Assembly (NCBI RefSeq): GCF_963576545.1 | Contig: NC_083641.1 | Location: forward strand, 16,162,002 to 16,226,001 | Direction: 5' to 3' | Length of the DNA stretch: 64,000 nt | Source: Limanda limanda | Taxonomy: Eukaryota; Chordata; Actinopteri; Pleuronectiformes; Pleuronectidae | Shown: positions 14,550 through 24,500 of the stretch, piece after piece | Position numbering within the stretch: position 1 is the first letter of the stretch | How the letters are laid out: every line of letters starts with the position of its first letter | Notes under the pieces: generated by a model | Told to the model about the DNA's origin: nothing | Database searches by the model: none | Seen by the model: the letters and a program-made list of their open reading frames with translations, nothing else | Translations under genes and position numbers: made by a program

Positions 14550-17500
14550 ACACTCAGGAGGTCAAGAGAGATGACTGAATTACCTTCTATCTGGAGAGAA
14601 GAGCTCTTGTTGGATCTGTACGCTTTTAGTGTGGAGAGTTTTCAAAACCTTTGTTGTGTCTACCGTGGGTGTGTGTGTCTGGGTGTGGGTGTGTGCATGC
14701 AGTGAGGTGAGTGTGTGTAAGTGGGATTAATAATAGTGTGAAAGAGCAGCAGCGTCTACTCGTGGGTCTCATGTTCTTTGTCTGTGAATCTGTGTTCATT
14801 TCTGTGCACTGTGTGTGTGTGTGTGTCTGTCTGTGTGTTTATATACCAGTGTATTAGTGCAAGAATCTGTGTCAAGGATGCTCGGTACAAACACACAGAT
14901 TTGCCCTGATGGATTTTATTGATTACCTCTCCCTCTACATTGAGCTGCAGGGCCTGCAGAGCGGAAACAGGGGGAGAGACGTCTGTGAGAAACGATAAGA
15001 AATGAAAGAATCTCTCACAAGCAGCCGAGACGAGGCAGCGTCCATTGTTCAGTCCACTGATCAAATATGTCAAACTCCCCAAAACATGTTTTTTAATGGA
15101 CCATAATTTAAACAAGAAATCAATCCATGATCAAGACTGAAAAACCTTTTGCTTTCAAATTCATCTATTCCTCTTAGAGCCATTACAGAAAGAGAAAACA
15201 CATTTACATCATAAATTGTAAATCATGACTATAGCTTCACAAGCGATGCACTAAAATGAACAAGTAATCAGAACTTGTCTCCAGATCGCTGCAGCAGTGT
15301 GAAGGTCAGCGTCTGCTCCATCCCTCAGCTGTTTGTAGGTCAGTCGGCCATACTGTCTGCTCCGTCACCGCACGCCTCTGCTGCTGCTGCTGCAGACCCC
15401 CGCCGTCTCCCCACTCTCACTCCGCCTGCGGTGACGCACAAGTGCAGCTCTGAAATATTGTCTGCAGTGGACGTGTAGCGGGCGATGGCTGCAGAGCGTC
15501 GGCTGGATTCAGACACTTTGGAGTAACGACCTGCTCGGCCATGATAGCGTGACATCAGAGAGGATGAGGGATGAGGAACGGAGTTTACTTCATTGCAGGT
15601 TCAAGTGGAGTTCATGTGGTGTGTGCGCCCTCTTGTGGTGTGTAATGAACATCCATCCTGTGCCCACCCAGCTTGAAGTGTGAGATCATCACAGGAGGAA
15701 TGATCTGATCTGGTTTAATCAGTTGTTAGATTTTAAGACAGAAAATGTTAGAAATAGAGAATAGAGCTTGTCATAGATATTGCTCTGATAATGACTGAAG
15801 TTCTTCTGTGGACTCTGTCTGTCTCAGTGTCTTCTGTCTCTTCATGTGATCTCACACTGACTACATGATCAGGGCTGTGGGTGTCACATCATCTGTTGCA
15901 GGACTCTGTGAAGATGCTTCTTTTGTTTTGGGTCCTTCTGCAGAATACTTCTGGGTGCGGTCACACAACTCTGTGTACCTGATGGTAATGAGTGATGGAT
16001 AGGAATGTAAACTCCCCTTCATCTCACGTTGTTTCACAGTTGTTCAGAGCAGCTGTCTGTCCACGACCTCTGACTTGTAATTCAGAGTTGGAGATATCAG
16101 GAGTTTCTGACAGCAACGATATTCATTCCCTCGGTGACAAGATCAACATATTTGGCAGAAAAGCTGAAAACAGAATGTTTGAGACAAATGCCACATATGT
16201 GCATTTGTCTTGAACAGGTCAGCAGCCAGACAATTCACTATTTGTCTCTCCTCTGTCTCCTGTCTCTTGGTCACTGTTAACATAAAAAATAACAGCAATA
16301 ACTATACATCCTGTAGTGAGTAAATGCAGCATAACGCAGAAACAGTGCTGAAAACCTTTGCCGTCCTGTGTAATGAATATTATTAACATTAGCCATCGAT
16401 ATTCACCACATGTGTGATATATATTTTACTTTGTGTAACTAGTTTTCTTTAATGCCCTTGATGGTGGCTTTGCTCTGAATATAGAAGCATTGAACTACCG
16501 TCACTCAAGTCATTTCCATTCTTTGGTGTTTAGGTCTGAAAATGAGGTCAGATTAAGAAATAAAAGAAGTGAGATTAACAATTTGCAGCACGATTGTGTA
16601 AAAAGTTAGATAAGTAAAGTGGGAAAAATAGAAAGGGAATTAGCAGAAACAAATTCTGTACTGTTGTGCTGAGGTTCAATAAGTTGTTTTCATATTTTAG
16701 AATTTGTGTCAATTATTCAATCTTATTGATTATGGTATCCAAAGTATTGTCAAAATCACCTTTCAACTGTTTCTCCATAATATCATGCAAGGAAACCGAT
16801 TTCATTTGTATCCTGTTGCATTTTGTCTCACACATCTGGAATAATCTTCAGTGCATATTATTGTTTAACTGTCTCTTGTTCTCTCTCAGTCTCCTCCCAG
16901 TAGGAAGCGTAAACTGGAGAAGTCCCGGAAACCGCTGTCCTTCACACTTCCTGAGGCTGGACTGAAGGAGCTGCGGGTCAAAGCTTTGGCGCTGGGCTGC
17001 TCAGCCCGCAGCCCAGTGGACAGCGTCACGGCTCTGCTGGAGAGGACACTCACCGACCTGAGGGTGAGACTTCCAGAGATGGGATTTGTTTCTGTGCCTT
17101 GTTGTGGCATCGGATTTTTAAACTCAACAGTGTTATCAAAACTACTAGATTATATGTTTCAGTTTCACCAGCACCTGGAGCAGCAATGTTCTCTAATATA
17201 TGGTGTTTGCTCCCAGTACATCACAATATTATACAGTATTCATTGGCTACATCCACACTACTACATTTTAGTTTTAGAACTCTTCACTGTTGCTCTGTGT
17301 ACGTCTGCAGTCCACACTCCTCTGGGATTTCAATTGTCTAAAAGGTTTAAAACGCTGCCGCCCCAGTTTGAGTTTGAAAGCTCCGGGGAACATTGAAGTC
17401 TGGACGGCCTGAAACAGACACATACCTTATCTCTTATCAGACACAACTCGACTACCAGCAGTGAACACAAAGCATCTCCAACACTTACTGTCACTAACAT

Positions 17501-18595
17501 CTACACATAGTTGTCAGCTCAGGAAAACAAATCCCATTTCACTTCACTTTTTACTGTTGTTGTTACTGTGTCGTAGTATTTTCTGTAACTAATCCACCAA
17601 CTGCAAATAGACAATCTGCTTCCTGTGTACACCGGCACGCACATGCCCAGAGTACGAGACTTGTCCCGTCATACGCATTTTCAGGTGTTTACGTATGGAC
17701 GGGGATTACTACTGAATCATGAAATGTTCATGTGGACGTAGATCGTTAAAATTAAAATGTTTTACCATGAATGTCGCCAATGACCACACAACAGCTTCAG
17801 ACGTTACTATAGAGATGAGTCAACAAGTCTGTGACACTTAACTCATCAGAAACAAAACATTAGAAGCGTCAGGGTCATAGAGGTGAAGATTATTTGCAGA
17901 CCTGTGCCCATTTTGATTTACTGATCATACCTGTATGTAGCACAATGATGTCATCCATGTGTCCTCTCTCGTGACAGGTGCTGCACAAGCGTGTCCCCGG
18001 CAGGGAGCAGGAGCAGAGTCTCGTCCTGACGGCCGTGGAGAACAATTGGATCCACGGCCGACAGAAGCGACGTGAACAGAAGCGTCACTTGCGAGAGCTT
18101 CCCAGGGCGCCTCACTGGGTGGCCACCAGCTCTCAAACCACCTCGGCTTCAGCTGCTCGTCCAAAGAACCAACCCTCCCAAAACCAGTCTGCTTCCAATC
18201 AAAACAGCAGCAACACTCAGGGTGATGTCTCTCACAAGGAAACCACATCTGTACGAGAGGAGACTGACAACGGCTGCTCCTCCAGTAAAGATGAAACACA
18301 GAAGGCGGCTGGAGAACAGAGCGAAGTCTCCAACGATGTGAGCAGTAAAGATGTGGACATGGAGTCTGCAGGCCCAAAGGAAATGGCTCCCGCGGCGAGT
18401 GAGCCCCCGACACAGCGACCCCCGAGCCCCGGTGCAGTCACACACTTCCTGTTTAAGTGTCAGCTGAACGTGATGCTGGAGGGGAGCGACGTGCTGATTG
18501 AGATGCACTACGTCGAAGGTCAGAACAAAGACCTGTTGAACCAGCTGTGCACGTACCTGAAGAACTCACTTTTAAAGTCTATAGCAAGGCCCTGA
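6361..18595 (+). CDS. mettl16: METTL16 RNA N6-adenosine methyltransferase, 5'-partial, eight coding exons
   Basis: Coding exons are 6361-6548, 7728-7868, 8353-8468, 8650-8792, 11346-11415, 12830-12919, 16890-17063 and 17978-18595. They join in one frame (1540 nt) to give about 513 residues. METTL16 transfers a methyl group from SAM to adenosine in U6 snRNA and in MAT2A 3'UTR hairpins, linking splicing to SAM level. Seen in order: VPLRLNYIHWVEDLI, the SAM-binding GIDIGTGASCIYPLLGA, the catalytic NPPF in CMCNPPFFANQLEA, the K-loop region RWYSCMLGKKCSLAPLKEEL, FCQGRTMRWALAWSFYDD, and the C-terminal vertebrate conserved regions (VENNWIHGRQKRR and FLFKCQLNVML...HYVEGQNKDLLNQL). The human protein is 562 aa. 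About 43 N-terminal residues are not found here, so the start exon presumably lies upstream of the window. The linker before RRGIDIG is about 4 residues shorter than in human. mnt follows on the same strand. Confidence 0.96.
7728..7868 (+). CDS. mettl16: mettl16 coding exon: SAM-binding motif
   Basis: Bounded by ttccatag and AAAG|GTGAGT. Reads (G)TGASCIYPLLGATMNGWYF, then ATEVDDICFDYATKNVEQNN and MSDLIK. This is the GxG-type SAM loop followed by the acidic E(V)DD that contacts the cofactor in class I methyltransferases. Confidence 0.96.
7935..8110 (+). repeat. Teleost interspersed repeat relic (SINE/LINE tail-like)
   Basis: Shows the order cctccggcaagaaagttgtg, agcaggattacacaaaaagt, ggggcatgaccaatggaaga, ggatccag. 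This motif series recurs at 19597, 51310 and 60540 in this window. I cannot name the family with certainty. Confidence 0.45.
8353..8468 (+). CDS. mettl16: mettl16 coding exon: catalytic NPPF motif
   Basis: Bounded by cgttcctcag and GCACAG|GTTAGT. Reads (V)VKVPQKTLLMDALKEETE then IIYDFCMCNPPFFANQLEAQ. The NPPF tetrapeptide is the adenosine-flipping catalytic motif of METTL16, and it is intact. Confidence 0.96.
8650..8792 (+). CDS. mettl16: mettl16 coding exon: RNA-contact loop segment
   Basis: Acceptor tctctccag, donor CTGCG|GTGAGC. Reads GVNSRNSRRPPPSSVNTGGV, then TEIMAEGGELEFVKRIIHDS and LQLKKRLR. The Arg/Pro/Ser stretch and GGELEFVKRII are almost identical to other vertebrate METTL16. Confidence 0.96.
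9275..9499. mobile_element. MITE-like fold-back repeat with TTGTACA termini
   Basis: It begins ttgtacagctatctttgtga and ends agatagttgtacaa, which are near-perfect inverted ends. Outer gaggac/gtcctc blocks pair as well. The centre carries degenerate ttagggttag-type sequence. Related copies lie at about 822-1010 and, inverted, at 49475-49700. Confidence 0.6.
9720..9733 (+). promoter_or_regulatory. Second RFX X-box-like site in mettl16 intron
   Basis: gtgtccatggaaac fits the GTNNCCATGGNAAC form of the X-box. It lies in the 2.5-kb intron between 8793 and 11345. Confidence 0.3.
9939..9962. repeat. (GA)n microsatellite
   Basis: About twelve GA units in a mettl16 intron. Confidence 0.9.
11346..11415 (+). 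CDS. mettl16: mettl16 coding exon: K-loop region
   Basis: Acceptor tttctgcag, donor CAAGGG|GTGAGA. Reads (R)WYSCMLGKKCSLAPLKEE then LRKQG. This matches the segment around the human K-loop, which helps control SAM access. Confidence 0.95.
12830..12919 (+). CDS. mettl16: mettl16 coding exon: end of methyltransferase domain
   Basis: Acceptor gtccctcag, donor GTTCCG|GTGAGT. Reads VPKVTHTEFCQGRTMRWALA then WSFYDDVIVP. The exon is exactly 30 codons, phase 0 at both ends. The QGRTMRWALAWSF signature is family-specific. Confidence 0.96.
13401..13440. repeat. (TG)n followed by (GGGT)n compound microsatellite
   Basis: gtgtgtgt runs into gggtgggtgggtgg. G-runs on the plus strand could form a G-quadruplex. 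Confidence 0.85.
14502..14549. repeat. (TG)n / (CGTG)n compound microsatellite
   Basis: TG units pass into about eight cgtg tetranucleotides ending in gcgcac. Alternating purine-pyrimidine, so prone to Z-DNA. Confidence 0.9.
16890..17063 (+). CDS. mettl16: mettl16 coding exon: start of C-terminal region
   Basis: Acceptor ttctctctcag, donor CTGAGG|GTGAGA. Reads SPPSRKRKLEKSRKPLSF (a basic, NLS-like stretch), then LPEAGLKELRVKALALGCSA and VTALLERTLTDLR. It is 58 codons, phase 0 at both ends. The KRRKLEK-type basic cluster is conserved in human. Confidence 0.94.
17978..18595 (+). CDS. mettl16: mettl16 last coding exon: C-terminal RNA-binding (VCR) region
   Basis: Acceptor ctcgtgacag; it opens VLHKRVPGREQEQ. 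Two conserved blocks flank a long low-complexity linker. The first ends RELPRAP; the second starts HFLFKCQLNVML and ends KNSLLKSIARP at a TGA (18593-18595). The linker, rich in Ser, Gln, Asn and Glu, diverges from human, as is usual for this part. The two blocks are the vertebrate conserved region that binds the U6 stem in the known structure (established knowledge). Confidence 0.95.
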   Translation: MLHKRVPGREQEQSLVLTAVENNWIHGRQKRREQKRHLRELPRAPHWVATSSQTTSASAARPKNQPSQNQSASNQNSSNTQGDVSHKETTSVREETDNGCSSSKDETQKAAGEQSEVSNDVSSKDVDMESAGPKEMAPAASEPPTQRPPSPGAVTHFLFKCQLNVMLEGSDVLIEMHYVEGQNKDLLNQLCTYLKNSLLKSIARP

Positions 18596-18800
18596 ACCAT
18601 CAGCAGGTCCGATCCGAGTGCCTGTCTGTGGAGAAGTGTCTCTCAGGAGTGAGAATGATTTTTCTGTGTGTGTCCATCAGCAGGCAGCTTTTGATAAGTT
18701 CAGAAAATGCTGCGTTTGTTCCAGGAAAGAATCAACTGTGTGCTCAGATGTTTTCTCTACAAAATTGTGTAAACATTTCGAATAAATGTAGTTTTTTTAT
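18596..18800 (+). other. mettl16: mettl16 3'UTR with poly(A) signal
   Basis: After the TGA there is a short AT-richer stretch. AATAAA lies at 18781-18786, followed by T-rich sequence. This is the first canonical signal downstream, so a short 3'UTR of about 200 nt is likely. The end position is inferred. Confidence 0.6.
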
Positions 18801-19596
18801 TGAATTTTATACACTGTCAAGTAGTTTTTTTTTTTATGACGGTGCAGTGTCTCCAAGCGGCCACAAGGGGGGAGTATTTGTGTTTCTTCTATTAGGGACC
18901 ATTCCTGTCATGAACCCTTTTAATCAGTGTGTTTTAGACACTGTATTTGGGAGCAGCTTTGGTTTGGCAGTCGTCACATTCGACATGTACACACAGTCTG
19001 TGATTTATGATGTTTGTGGAGCGGTTCCTGTTCCTGGACAACGTTCAGTGTTGTAGACCCATTATTGCTCTGTAGTGGCTGACTAGTTTCCTGACCTGAG
19101 TTCAGTGGATAAGAAAAAGAGAGAGACTTAAATATCCAGGATCATGTGAACGTGTAGAGTCACAGGAAAAAAACACTGCTCCTGGGTATGCAACATGTCC
19201 CTAGGTTATACGAGGGCTTCGGGTTCATTAGTGTGTGAGCATGTGTGTGTGTGTGTGTGTCAGTCATGTGACAGTTGAGCAACAGCAGAGTTAAAAACAA
19301 GCACTGACTGTCCTATTGTCACAGAATCCAAATACTTAAACTGTATTCAACATCCTGTTCAAGAAGTCAAAAAACACCAGGCTATCTATTTATATATATA
19401 TACAAATAGTGAGTTAAATTCATGTACATAACTGAATGTGTAAATCAGTCTGGATATTCCTGGGCTGTGGGTGGAATATAATAATCCTATAGTTTCCACT
19501 TATCTGTGTAATATCCTGTATTACTGGATCACAGTGGATCTGTCTGGAGCTCAGTTCTGTCTTAACATATACATTATAAGTTTATATTATGTTATC

Positions 19597-19710
19597 TCTG
19601 CCAAGAAGGTGTGTTCATCCCAAGATGACTCACAAACTACTAAACCGATTTCCAGTAAACATAGTTGAAGGAAGCCATGTGTGTCAGGGAAGAACTAATT
19701 AAACTTTGGA
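19597..19710 (+). repeat. Teleost interspersed repeat relic, same family
   Basis: Contains ctctgccaagaaggtgtgtt, ctactaaaccgatttccagt and gaagaactaattaaactttg, in the same order as the copy at 7935. Confidence 0.45.
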
Positions 19711-20205
19711 TTTATGAATTGTTTTATGTATGTCTCGGGATATGAGCGTGTACAATGTGGTGCCAACCCATTGACTTCAAGGAGACTGTTGACCCCGCTG
19801 GAGGAATGTGCTCTGGATGTGTAGAGTAAAGTCAGATTCAGTCGAGTAAACAGTACTATATTTCAAAATGTAGGGGAATGGAAGTACTTACAGTGCAAGT
19901 ATCTCAAACTGCAATGAAGTACCACACTTGAGTAAAGTACTTAATTACTTTCCACCACCGTCTTCATCTTTGTACGTGTTTGCTGTTTACTACACATGAA
20001 GTAATTCCAGGTCACTGAAGTGAACCGCTCAGGAAAGGTCACGGAGCCTGAGTGGATGTAGGTCATCAGACTGAACCTCGTGCTCCATCAAACCACAGGG
20101 ACTCGATTTGGATTCATCTGGGTTGTGTGTTCAAAAATCATTACATGTAAACTGCTCTAACAGGTGGAGTTCAAACACACAACACACAACATAGAGGGTG
20201 GAGCC

Positions 20206-20420
20206 CAGTGGTGGGAAGTAACAAAGTAGAAATACTTTGTTACTGTACTTAAGTAGATTTTTCACATATCTGTACTTTACTTGAGTACTTCTTTTCCTGA
20301 CGACTTTTTACTTTTACTTGTTACATTTGAACAAAAATATGTGTACTTTCTACTTCTTACATTCTCAAACTGGCTCGTTACTTGAGCGGCAAAGGTTGAC
20401 GCAGCACGCCTCTACGCACG

Positions 20421-20451
<31 letters not shown>

Positions 20452-20823
20452 GCTCTCATCTAGGGTTCAAAATTTGTAAAATCATACATTACATACATTA
20501 TATTCATATTGTTGTTATAATTTTTCAGTCAGTTGAGATAAATCTTGAGTAGAAACATTTTGGATTGTTTTGTGTCTGTATAGGCCTACTATAAAAAGCA
20601 CTTTGCATTTTTAATTTTGGTACTTGTACTTTTACTTTTGATACTTAAGTACATTTCAACACCGGATACTTTTGATACTTAAGTACTTTTAATATGAGCT
20701 ACTTTAAGACTTTTACTCAAGTCATTTTCTGACGGGTGACTTTCACTTTTACCGAAGTCACTTTCAGGTAAGATATCTGTACTTTTACTCAAGTATGGCT
20801 TTCAAGTACTTTATACACCACTG
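20206..20823. mobile_element. Non-autonomous hAT-like DNA transposon, 618 bp, with 8-bp target duplication
   Basis: It begins cagtggtgggaagtaac and ends atacaccactg, inverted-repeat ends of hAT type. The 8-bp GTGGAGCC is duplicated exactly at 20198-20205 and 20824-20831. The body is built of repeated tacttaagtacttttac-like motifs plus a TC microsatellite at 20429-20451, with no transposase. The perfect duplication implies a fairly recent insertion. Confidence 0.85.
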
Positions 20824-20949
20824 GTGGAGCCATTACTGCTGGATGATTGTTGAACATTGTGAGATGTAAACTCAGTGTAGTCAAAGCTACTTGTAAATGT
20901 AAAAGTGTAATTGTCAACCTAAGTGTATCTTCTGGTATAGTTGTCGTTA

Positions 20950-21471
20950 CTAATTCGTTATAAGCCACGATCTATGGCTACTACATGTCTCCGGTTGCTA
21001 AGCGACCCTTGACCCCCCCACTGGAGGAGACCTGGGTGTTCACGTCTCCTCCAGCGACACTTTGTGACTTTCCTCCAGCGGGTTGATGGTTGAAGGGTCG
21101 TGAGTGGGACTCGGGCCCGCGGCTCCTGACCGGGTGAGTCCGGGGGAGACTCCAGGTCCACTGCTCCCCCCCCCCTGTGGCTCCGTGTTTTCCCCGGTCG
21201 GAGGCAGCGTGTCTGTGGGCGGGGTCCCGGCGCTGCGTGATTCACAAACCTTATTTGTTCCTACTACTTTGAGCGCCATCTTGTTTGTAACTCCCCTACG
21301 TAAGTGCTAGAGTTCCTGGCTGAGGGGGTGTCCGGTTACCCGTCTTCCTCCAGCCTCGGTCTGGGGACCTCTCCCTGCGCTGCCCGGGCACGTAGCGAGG
21401 CTTTTCTGGCTCTCTCTGGGTCTTTCTCGAACATTCTGTTTTTCATTTTAATTTTTTACAACTGGACAGAG
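20950..21471 (+). promoter_or_regulatory. mnt: mnt promoter and 5'UTR, GC-rich
   Basis: About 500 bp directly upstream of the mnt ATG is GC- and CpG-rich, in contrast with the AT-rich flank to 20940. It lacks an obvious TATA box and holds C-rich runs (21167-21177) and gttgctaagcgac-type sequence near 20995. This fits a CpG-island promoter of a broadly expressed regulator. The transcription start cannot be placed by eye. Confidence 0.55.
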
Positions 21472-21544
21472 ATGAGCATCGAAACGCTCCTGGAGGCAGC
21501 CAAGTTTTTGGAATTGCAAGCCCAGCAACAACAGAAAGCACGTG
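21472..21544 (+). CDS. mnt: mnt coding exon 1: SIN3-interaction domain
   Basis: The ATG opens MSIETLLEAAKFLELQAQQQ and ends KAR plus one base. The donor CACGTG|GTAAGT overlaps a canonical E-box at 21539-21544. The same frame stays open upstream to 21304, but the family N-terminus begins at this methionine. Confidence 0.96.
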
Positions 21545-24500
21545 GTAAGTTGCTATTTTATTCCATTTAAATCCAACGAGTGTCCATCCCTCCTTGGTGA
21601 CTGAGATGTGTTCTTATCACCGGTGAAGAATCGTGAAAAACATGTCTGCGGAAGATCCATTTTCTGTGCCAGAGACAAACTACAGTTCTCGCTGGTTTGT
21701 TCGCACCTCGTCTGAACTATCGACTCTTTGCACCTCACTGGTCTGAAGCTTTAGAACTTGAATCCGAACCACAGCCACTGAGGGGAACCTGCTTGTGTAA
21801 ATAGGCGATATCTTACTTTTACTTTCATATTCGTTTCGAGCTCACAGACGTGCTGCAGAGTTTGAACTCGGTTCGATCTCAGTTGTCTCAGATCAACAGC
21901 AGTTTAACACACACTCACACACACACACAGAGACACACACACACACTGTTGCAGTCTGAGGAGTTACTGCATTGAAACCTGCTGCACACACGGAGCAGTG
22001 TTGTGTAGCAGTGTTGTGCAGCAGCAGCATCGCTCTCTGAACTTGTCAGATCAGCAACACACATGTAGAACACGTAGGAGAAACCGAAATGCACAACAAA
22101 CATGGGGGAAGGTGTAGGGCGGTGGCGCAGGGCCGAGCTTCTTTTACATAATGACCTGACATCGTCCGCCGGGGATCAAGTGACTGTGGACCTCCTCTGC
22201 CCCCCCATCACGTGTATCAGCCGGGGGTCGTTTTAGACCACGTCTCACGCAACCTACACGTGTCCCGTTTATTACACAAATAGATAAATAAATAAACAAA
22301 CTCCCTAAAAACCCTCTCAGACGCTACTGACGGGCTCCGATTGTCTGTGGATGACGTGTACCTCCAGCCACGCCCCCCATCACGTTAGCAGCGAGCGGGG
22401 GAGCGAAGATGCCTGGCCCCGCCCTTTTCACCACGTGCGTGCTGGGCAACCCCTCCCAAAGATTGTTTATGAAGAAGATGACTCTCGTACTTCCCGAAAG
22501 CAGATTAAATGCTCCGCTTTTCTGAAGATGGAACGTGGTAGACGACCAGAGGCTGCAGCTCAGACACTAGAACATGCTCCTTGTCAAAGTAAAAGGTTTT
22601 TATATCAAATCTCCAGTGTATAGGATAACGGTATATAGATAAGTATAATCTCCTGTAACCAAGACTTCCACATGACTCAACCATGTTTCTACAGAAACAC
22701 AGAAGGGACAAACCAGACTGCGTTTGTTTCCTGAAGTCCACAGTAACTTATCCCAAATGCTGGGAAAGGAAAGGTGAAGTGACGCTTATTCATAGGTAGC
22801 AATCAACAAGATGCCACTGAATCCTACTAAGTTACCCTTGAACAGGTTTAATATTCAGTATTTTGCAAATAATGCACAAGAATATATTATTTTTGCCCCA
22901 AGTTGGACGACATCAAGATGCAGAAGCAGATGGTTTTGCCATGGCTCACAGTCCCCTGACCTAACTGTTGTTACAAATCTGTGCAGAGACCTCAAAAGAC
23001 CAGGGCGTACAATAGAGGCCAATAATCTCACATAACTAGAGGCCTTATGCAAGGACGACTGGACCAAAGTCCCCAAAACAGGAAGCGAAAGACAAACGGA
23101 CCCTCTTTACCTTGCAAAGGGGGCGTTACTTCTGACTATGGAGTGTGGACAAACTTGTTACGGGCCCTGTTTCATTTTTGTCATTTAAAACTGTAAAAGA
23201 CTTTAAAATACAATATTGTTTTAATATAAGAAATGTGGTGTTTTAACGTGCCATTTGGAAATCCGGCCATCTCTTACTTTCATATTTACAGTAACAGAAA
23301 TCATGACCAGGGTTTCAAACGTTTTCATGCCACAGGTGTATGGCTCATGTGGTGTGTGTATGACATTAGGAACTGTGACAGAGGGTGGGAATCAGCAGAC
23401 TCGTTCTTTAACATAAAAATAGAGGAAATAGATGTGAAATTAATGCTCTAAAGTTATATTCTTGTATATTGTACCCCCCAAAGTAACCAAATGTGCTACA
23501 GTTACCCTGAATACATACAATTAGACTCTAGCCTTAAAAAGATAGAACCTTAGCCATTTATGTGGGTGACAATGGAACATATCCTTCAACCGTCTTTTGT
23601 TGTGTTTCCACAGCCATGGACACATTAGGCCTCGCTCACACATGGACTGTGATCTGTGTTTAGCCGGCTTCATCTATTAATTTCACGTATTAAGAGAAAC
23701 CACCTGCGACTGTGATGTTCAGGTGTATAACGTGTGAACCTAATACGTGAAACTGAAGCTGTTGGCGCTGCAAACACACCATGTTGATTTTTCCGTCACT
23801 GCAGATGTCTCAGATAACAGCTTTTATTATTCCCAAGTTACATGTCCTAATCACACAGAATTTAAGGATTTGCTCTCCTTTCATGGTTATGACAGGGTAA
23901 CAACAGGCTAGTGATGTTGATGCAAACAATCTAACCTTTTATAAAATACATTATATGAATTTCCTGCGTTGTGCACTTTTGAATCAAGTATAGCTTTTCT
24001 CTATATTTTCCCTCCTATTACGAGGATGACGTTGTTAGTGATATTCAGAACAGGGTCAGAGTGAGAGCTCCTGTTTTTTCTCCTCTCCCTGTTCCTCCCG
24101 CCTTGCTGCATTGAGAGAGCAGAGTCCCCCCCCCCCTCTCTCCCTCCCTCCCTCCCTGCTACTGGAGAGCAGGTCACTGTGTGGAGGAAAGTAGGCCAGT
24201 GTTTCTCTATGTGCTGCTGCAGTTATATAACGTCTATAGAGATCCCTGTTGTTTTTTTAAGTGTTACATTGGTTTTCGCTCAGTAAAGGACTCCTCCGTT
24301 TAGTGTGTATGTTCGTGCTACGACAAATAATTATCGATGTCTCATAACAAGGCGTGTATCATCTCATGAAAGCCTGCACACCAACCAGGACATCTTGTTC
24401 CTCTGATTTTCCTTTTACTTTGAAGAAAAAATTTGCGATTGAAACATTATATATACACGCGGAAAACATTAACTTTGACTAACTGTTAAGTCTGACACCA

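Larger units (their letters stand above)
12920..16889 (+). other. mettl16: mettl16 intron, 4 kb
   Basis: Carries CA/TG microsatellites at 13315-13330, 13401-13440, 14502-14549 and 14813-14826. A GC-richer stretch at 15280-15560 has a gctgctgctgctg run and no convincing frame. A 15-base direct repeat (gaatcattcacaata) occurs twice at 14151-14179. No exon is seen. Confidence 0.65.
18801..20949. other. mettl16-mnt intergenic region
   Basis: Holds a decayed interspersed repeat at 19597-19710, a TG tract at 19241-19260 and the 618-bp hAT-like element. No gene is seen. Confidence 0.65.

Noticed and set aside
15275..15555. GC-rich stretch with frames on both strands in a mettl16 intron
   Set aside because: Frames are short and driven by a gctgct run; no METTL16 residues are missing that it could supply.
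21304..21471. In-frame upstream ATG for mnt giving 56 extra residues
   Set aside because: The SIN3-interaction domain starts at the very N-terminus of MNT in the family, and the added residues look like translated 5'UTR.
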